Notes under the pieces: generated by a model | Database searches by the model: none | What the model was told of the DNA's origin: nothing | Seen by the model: the letters and a program-made list of their open reading frames with translations, nothing else | Shown here: positions 59,834-64,000 of the stretch, in pieces | Layout of the letters: each line of letters starts with the position of its first letter | How positions within the stretch are numbered: position 1 is the first letter of the stretch | Position numbers and translations under genes: made by a program | NCBI GenBank assembly: GCA_964194625.1 | Contig: CAXMNC010000151.1 | Coordinates: forward strand, 1 to 64,000 | DNA from: SPGG2 sp964194625 | GTDB lineage: Bacteria > Pseudomonadota > Gammaproteobacteria > Acidiferrobacterales > SPGG2 | Direction: 5' to 3' | Length of the DNA: 64,000 nt

Positions 59834-60275
59834 GACTCCTCCCCAGGGGGCTGTACTTGGCAGGCCCCTTCCAGTGGTCTACAGCCACCACAAGGCTGCG
59901 AAGCGTAAACTACCGGTGGCGCCCACACAAGCCACACGCCGAAAGGGACTAGGAAGATGCTGAAAAAGTCCCTGCTGCGCTTCGCAATCCGGCTGCGCTT
60001 GCAAGTCCAGGGTTCGCCATCCGTGGCGAACCCGCTCAGCGGGACAAAGATCCACTGGACCTTTGTCTTGGCCCGCTTCGCCCGTGGATCTTTTCCAGCT
60101 CGAAAAACGGAAAACACAGTTTCCCGTTTTCTCCATTTCTCAATCACTTACCTGATTGAGAAATGGCAGTACGTCCGTGTACTGCGCGCAGATTGCTATT
60201 TTGCAGCAACCTGCTAGTCAGGTAGCTTCTGCGGCGTATGATGAGGATCACGATTTCGGGTCTAGGAGTCCTGGA
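59834..60275. repeat. Intergenic island of consecutive hairpins upstream of serA
   Basis: No convincing gene. Perfect or near-perfect inverted repeats follow each other: GGTTCGCCA/TGGCGAACC (60011-60032), CCCGC/GCGGG (60031-60043), GATCCAC/GTGGATC (about 60049-60090), AAAACGGAAAAC/GTTTCCCGTTTT with one mismatch (about 60104-60130), CCATTTCTCAATCA/TGATTGAGAAATGG (60133-60166) and GCAGTAC/GTACTGC (60166-60185). Short frames on the minus strand are probably not genes. It lies between divergent serA and the DAO-type gene, and resembles the island near 42 kb in style though not in sequence. Confidence 0.6.
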
Positions 60276-61376
60276 ATGAAGGTCGTCATATGTGGCGCCG
60301 GCGTCATCGGGGCATCGCTTGCCTATTTTCTGGCACAACGGGGCGTCACCGTAACCATCATTGATCGCTGCGGGGTAGCCACTGCCGCCTCGGGAAAATC
60401 CGGGGGATTTCTCGCACTCGACTGGTGTGATGGTTCGTCCATGGAACAGCTGGCACGAAACAGCTTTGCGCTGCACGCGGAGCTCGCTGCCTTATTAGGT
60501 AAAGCGTATGACTACCGGCGCCTAGATACTTATCTGGTTGAAAGCACCGAGCGCGACTCTCTTGTTCCAAACCGCCGGAGAAACCCAAAATGGCTGAACG
60601 GCAATTGTGCCGTGCGTTACGCTTTGGGCACCTCGACAACTACAGCACAGGTACACCCCGAAAAATTCACACGCACACTGGTAGACGCCGCCATCGAACG
60701 CGGCGCAACGCTGCGAATCGGTTGCATCGAAGGTATATCGCTATCCGGAACGCCACAGACCGTACGTAGCGTTGTAGTTGACGGAACACCCATACCAGCG
60801 GATGTGGCGGTGATCGCCATGGGGCCCTGGTCGAACACAGCTGCGAAGTGGCTGCCGTTACCGCCCATTGGCGGTGCGAAGAGTCAGAGCATTATTTTGC
60901 ATCCGACTGGTCGAATCCCGGCCCATGCACTGTTTGTTGAATACCGAACAAAACGGGGTGAACAACACGCACCGGAAATCTTTGCGCGTCCAGATGGCGA
61001 AGTCTATATCTGTGGCATGTCCGACGACACGCCTGTCCCGGAAAGCGCGGATCAAGTTGCGCCGAATTTACCGGCCTGTGACGCACTGCACAGGATGGCC
61101 GCAAATCTGTCGTCATCACTCGCAAGCGCGAAACGAACTAGAAACCAAGCTTGCTATCGTCCGATATGTATCGATGGCTTGCCGCTGCTGGGGCGAATAC
61201 CTGGTGTGAGCGGCGCTTTCGTTGCTACCGGTCACAATTGCTGGGGTATTTTAAACGCGCCGGCGAGTGGACTTGCGATGACCGAGCTAATCGTAGACGG
61301 CTACGCGAAGACGGTTGATCTCTCACCCTTCGACCCCAGACGACTAATGAGTCATTCACCGGCGGTAGTGACCTAG
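60276..61376 (+). CDS. FAD-dependent oxidoreductase, DAO family
   Basis: 366 residues from ATG 60276, with GGAG upstream; an earlier in-frame ATG (60156) would lie in the hairpin region. The dinucleotide motif is MKVVICGAGVIGASLAYFLA, with a SGKSGGFLALDW segment after the second strand and GHNCWGILNAPASGLAMTELI at the C-terminus. The family includes D-amino acid oxidases, sarcosine oxidases and glycine oxidase; the substrate is likely an amine or amino acid. Confidence 0.88.
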   Translation: MKVVICGAGVIGASLAYFLAQRGVTVTIIDRCGVATAASGKSGGFLALDWCDGSSMEQLARNSFALHAELAALLGKAYDYRRLDTYLVESTERDSLVPNRRRNPKWLNGNCAVRYALGTSTTTAQVHPEKFTRTLVDAAIERGATLRIGCIEGISLSGTPQTVRSVVVDGTPIPADVAVIAMGPWSNTAAKWLPLPPIGGAKSQSIILHPTGRIPAHALFVEYRTKRGEQHAPEIFARPDGEVYICGMSDDTPVPESADQVAPNLPACDALHRMAANLSSSLASAKRTRNQACYRPICIDGLPLLGRIPGVSGAFVATGHNCWGILNAPASGLAMTELIVDGYAKTVDLSPFDPRRLMSHSPAVVT

Positions 61377-61541
61377 CCGGCGTCGGGTATTGCGGTCTCG
61401 ATGGCGCTATGGGTTTGGAGTTCAGACCTAGACTTTCCGGACTGGAATAGTTTTTGCCCCTGCGAACCAAAGTCTCTAACAGTCCTCACTCGCAATACAA
61501 GCTTGATGATGAGTGACCGCTATAAATGTCATTACCCACGA

Positions 61542-61925
61542 CTATGAATCTACTTTTTCTAGCGCAACCTCCCAGGTAAGCGGCACGTCCGTCCCTAAGA
61601 CCTTCCACCTTGCGAACTTCGTTGCTCCCATATCGGTATAAAGGCGGGCCATAATGTCTTTATGGGCACCACTAAATGCAAAAGCCATTAGCGCCGCCTC
61701 ATCCTCCCACACCGAGACGGTCCAGAATTGCTTCGACCATGGCTTAGACCCCATCGAGTATCCTATTAGCCCTTGTGTTTCTATAAGTTGCTTTTCCACC
61801 TTATAACTGTGCTTGGCGACGCTGGGAACTGTACGGTAATGCTTTACCGGCAAATACGTCACAATCGCCAGATATTCTTTGCTGGCGTCCGGCTTCGCTA
61901 ACTCCGTCCAGGGCGCTATAAGCAT
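61542..61925 (-). CDS. ABM/DUF3291-like small dimeric barrel protein
   Basis: 127 residues. Pattern SKPWSKQFWTVSVWEDEAAL and AFSGAHKDIMARLY, as in antibiotic-biosynthesis-monooxygenase or DUF3291-type ferredoxin-like barrels. No cofactor motif seen. It may be a small heme- or substrate-binding monooxygenase; function unknown. It follows the amidase remnant. Confidence 0.6.
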   Translation of the reverse strand: MLIAPWTELAKPDASKEYLAIVTYLPVKHYRTVPSVAKHSYKVEKQLIETQGLIGYSMGSKPWSKQFWTVSVWEDEAALMAFAFSGAHKDIMARLYTDMGATKFARWKVLGTDVPLTWEVALEKVDS

Positions 61926-61934
61926 CTCGTCTAG

Positions 61935-62141
61935 TTAGAGCGGCGGGCGTTGATAACCACCGAGCGATGTTTCAATCGTTTGGGCTATTGCGAACACAAC
62001 GTCTTCGCGCCACGATCGTCGCACGATTTGGACGCCGATCGGCAAATTGTCGGTAGTTGCCCCAGCACGCACACTCGCCAACTGTACGAGGGCATTGAGT
62101 TCCGAAGGTGAAGATATGTTCACACCCACTTCGTTCGCCAC
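61935..62141 (-). pseudogene. Amidase C-terminal remnant
   Basis: The 68-codon frame ends TDNLPIGVQIVRRSWREDVV and GGYQRPPL, which is the usual C-terminus of amidase-signature enzymes (GLPIGVQIVG...). The rest of the amidase, including the Ser-Ser-Lys catalytic core, is absent; an MBL-fold gene begins right upstream. This looks like a gene truncated at its 5' end. Whether the 68 residues are made is unknown. Confidence 0.6.
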
Positions 62142-62147
62142 CTATGG

Positions 62148-62852
62148 TCAGGCGACTAAACGCTCGAAATCTGTGCGCCAGCCATCAAACTCAGCGACGT
62201 AATTGTATCCGCACACCGTTTTCAGTGGCCGTTCGGATATTAGCTCTATGACGCGTGATGCGCGGGCACGGATTTCGTCCTCTGGGCTAAACGGATTAAG
62301 GCGCATTTTCGGGCCAGGGGGAAACGCGTAGTCACATACAAACAATACATCTCTATAGACATACATCGTGAACCCTGGTGTGTGCCCACCGATGTGAAAT
62401 GCTTCAATACCATATTCCGTGAAGTCGCCAGAAAACTCGTGATCAATTGGGAACGGCCTCGCCAGTGGATGGGCAGCATCAAGTGCGTGTATGTTGACCT
62501 TTGCCCCCCAATATTCTCTGTACTGGTTTGACGCCCCCATGAAATCTTTGTGGGTAAAGTAGATCGCACGCACGGGTTCGAGTGTGCGGTTGAACGCCGA
62601 TGGGCAATCAATCCAGACTGCGCCCTCCTCCGTTTCGATTCTGTAGGCGGCATGCTCTATCCCAAGTCGTGGTACTGACATCAACTGCGTGACATTCTCA
62701 TTCACAGACTGTGGCGTAACCGTGTACGTTTTTGTCGCCTCTTCCGAGGTCACGAACTTATCGTGGCGCGCACCGCAAAACGGGCACACATCCGGCATCT
62801 CGCCGATCATGTTATAGCCACAGACCACGCACACCCATTGCTTCGGGTTCAT
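62148..62852 (-). CDS. Rubredoxin-like/MBL-fold fusion protein
   Basis: 234 residues from ATG 62852, with GAGGAG upstream. Residues 1-35 form a rubredoxin-type iron site (CVVCGYNMIGEMPDVCPFCG). Residues about 55-225 look like a metallo-beta-lactamase fold, with FHIGGHTPGFTMYV kept. The canonical HxHxDH site is degenerate: THKDFMGAS. So metal binding and catalysis are probably altered. It overlaps the HAD gene by four bases. Confidence 0.75.
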   Translation of the reverse strand: MNPKQWVCVVCGYNMIGEMPDVCPFCGARHDKFVTSEEATKTYTVTPQSVNENVTQLMSVPRLGIEHAAYRIETEEGAVWIDCPSAFNRTLEPVRAIYFTHKDFMGASNQYREYWGAKVNIHALDAAHPLARPFPIDHEFSGDFTEYGIEAFHIGGHTPGFTMYVYRDVLFVCDYAFPPGPKMRLNPFSPEDEIRARASRVIELISERPLKTVCGYNYVAEFDGWRTDFERLVA

Positions 62853-63565
62853 CGCTCCTCTTTCACTTGACGTACAAAATCCACCATGCTCGTGGCGTGA
62901 AAGGTCGGGGTTGCAACCTTGTCCGGTTTTGGTGTGGCACCGTAGCTTTCTTTCCCGTGTCGCCGCTCGATCCACATGGTTGCCATGCCGAACTCCGTCG
63001 CCGGCACGATATCATGATATTGGCTTTGCGCCGTGTGCAGGACGTCTGGCTTCCTAACCCCCAGTGGGGCGAGCTTTTTCAACATATACTCGAACACCAA
63101 GGGGCTGGGCTTGTTTACCCCTATCTCATCGCAGGTCACCTGCTCATCAAACGGTGCCGCCATCGTCGCGCTCATGTACTTTAACGCCCATGTGTCAGCG
63201 TTGGTTACCGCCACAAGTCGGTACTTAGTGCTCAATTCCTTTAGAGCGTCGACCGTATCCGGGAAGGGTGGCCAGAAACGAATGGAATCCTTGAATGCTT
63301 GCGCATCATCATCGCGAGCCTGCAGATCCCACGCCGCCGCCATATCTCGGTAAATGAGGGGTAGCATTTGCGTGAAAGGTTTCTCCGGCTCTGCCTGTTG
63401 ATGACGGTCCTCAAAACCTGCAAAGGTAGTAAGGATTTCGTCATCTGTCTTGGTGACACCGTGATGGCACAACGTGGGCCGAAACCAGTTCAGGATGCCG
63501 GCCTCAAAATCGATAAGGGTGCCAACGACATCAAATGTCAGGGTATTAAAGTCACTTAGTTTCAT
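62849..63565 (-). CDS. HAD-superfamily hydrolase, haloacid-dehalogenase-like (type II)
   Basis: 238 residues from ATG 63565. HAD motif I is LTFDVVGTLIDFEAGILNW (nucleophile Asp). Motif II is VAVTNADTW, and motif III/IV region has NKPSPLVFEYMLKKL. It resembles L-2-haloacid dehalogenase/phosphatase types; substrate unknown. Divergent from the isopenicillin-N-synthase-like gene, so the two may share a control region (63566-63642). Confidence 0.88.
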   Translation of the reverse strand: MKLSDFNTLTFDVVGTLIDFEAGILNWFRPTLCHHGVTKTDDEILTTFAGFEDRHQQAEPEKPFTQMLPLIYRDMAAAWDLQARDDDAQAFKDSIRFWPPFPDTVDALKELSTKYRLVAVTNADTWALKYMSATMAAPFDEQVTCDEIGVNKPSPLVFEYMLKKLAPLGVRKPDVLHTAQSQYHDIVPATEFGMATMWIERRHGKESYGATPKPDKVATPTFHATSMVDFVRQVKEER

Positions 63566-63642
63566 TTCGCTATGTATAGTATCACCTGCAACCAATTGCC
63601 CCACTAAAGCGGATGCGGAAAGTATGCGAAAATAGTCGCGAT

Positions 63643-64000
63643 ATGACCGCTAACACCGTACCAGTCATCGACATTGCCTCGCTTATCGACGGCGATAGTA
63701 AACAGTCCCAAGCATCGGTAGAGGGGATCCGCGTGGCATGTCGCGATTGGGGGTTCTTCCAGGTTTTGGGCCACGGTATACCTGATACGTTGATCGATCG
63801 GGTGTGGCAGAAGACAAAAGCCTTTTTTGCGCTACCCTTAGATGCCAAGGAAACCGTGGCCCGTAGCAAAGACAACCCACGGGGTTACTATAATCGCGAG
63901 CTCACCAAGAATACCAGGGACATGAAGGAAGTATTCGATTTTGGACACAAGCCGTATTCAGAACTTTCAGATGATGATCCCGCGAGTCTAACCCACGATG
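63643..64000 (+). CDS. 2-oxoglutarate/Fe(II) dioxygenase, isopenicillin N synthase-like, cut by window edge
   Basis: The visible 119 codons start MTANTVPVIDIASLIDG and contain the DIOX_N domain pattern RDWGFFQVLGHGIPDTLIDRV, then PLDAKETVARSKDNPRGYYNRE. This is typical of the plant-like/isopenicillin-N-synthase group. The HxD...H iron site and Arg for 2-oxoglutarate lie beyond the window, so activity cannot be judged. Divergent from the HAD gene. Confidence 0.85.
   Translation, partial: MTANTVPVIDIASLIDGDSKQSQASVEGIRVACRDWGFFQVLGHGIPDTLIDRVWQKTKAFFALPLDAKETVARSKDNPRGYYNRELTKNTRDMKEVFDFGHKPYSELSDDDPASLTHD

Noticed and set aside
59830..60217. Several frames of 85-105 codons in both directions
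   Set aside because: All read through inverted repeats; no conserved motifs and Arg/Gly/Cys-rich composition typical of chance frames.
1..64000. CRISPR array, insertion sequence, prophage or rRNA operon
   Set aside because: No regularly spaced repeats, transposase, integrase or rRNA sequence were seen in either strand.

Overview
The window is a bacterial chromosome segment, almost certainly from a gammaproteobacterium. The evidence is conserved gene order: lptG-lptF divergent from pepA-holC-valS; cysS divergent from ppiB-lpxH; truA-trpF-trpB-trpA-accD-folC-(SPOR)-cvpA-purF-metZ; and ilvB-ilvH-ilvC-psd-pssA-leuA. I see no rRNA gene, intact tRNA, CRISPR array, insertion sequence or prophage. 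The species cannot be named from sequence alone.

Layout. 1-2.55 kb is an accessory surface-type module on the minus strand (sulfatase-like membrane protein cut by the window edge, NoeA-like methyltransferase, small YLDPGTGS membrane protein). It ends at a tRNA 3'-half-like fragment (2721-2773) that may mark an old integration boundary. 2.9-9.4 kb is cytochrome c maturation, split into two convergent blocks: ccmABCDE-ccmG (+) and ccmF-ccmH-ccmI (-), meeting tail to tail. 9.43-9.92 kb is a non-coding stretch with DnaA-box-like sites, GATC sites and an AT-rich run. 9.9-20 kb holds lptFG, pepA, holC, a very large acidic/basic low-complexity protein, valS and rimI; a family-4 uracil-DNA glycosylase follows. 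21.5-28 kb is branched-chain amino acid plus phosphatidylethanolamine synthesis. leuA has its own sigma70-like promoter and an unannotated leucine-rich leader peptide; ilvB has an attenuator-like hairpin. 28-42 kb is housekeeping (cysS, ppiB, lpxH, glycerate kinase, metZ, purF, cvpA, SPOR protein, folC, accD, trpABF, truA). folC appears to start at a non-AUG codon.

From 42 kb on the content is accessory: two intergenic islands made of consecutive hairpins (about 42.05-42.29 and 60.01-60.19 kb), exported or membrane hypotheticals, a Tat-type FAD oxidase with two membrane partners, a Spy/CpxP-like protein with a two-component system, LysE, GFA, MscS, agmatinase and PPK2. A serA-serC-DUF1015 serine cluster follows. 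The right end is a catabolic-looking set: DAO-type oxidoreductase, monooxygenase-like protein, amidase remnant, rubredoxin-MBL fusion, HAD hydrolase, and the start of an isopenicillin-N-synthase-type dioxygenase.

Functionally the core genes link envelope building (lptFG, lpxH, psd, pssA, accD), cytochrome c assembly and amino acid synthesis. All calls are from reading sequence and motif memory; no database search was run.
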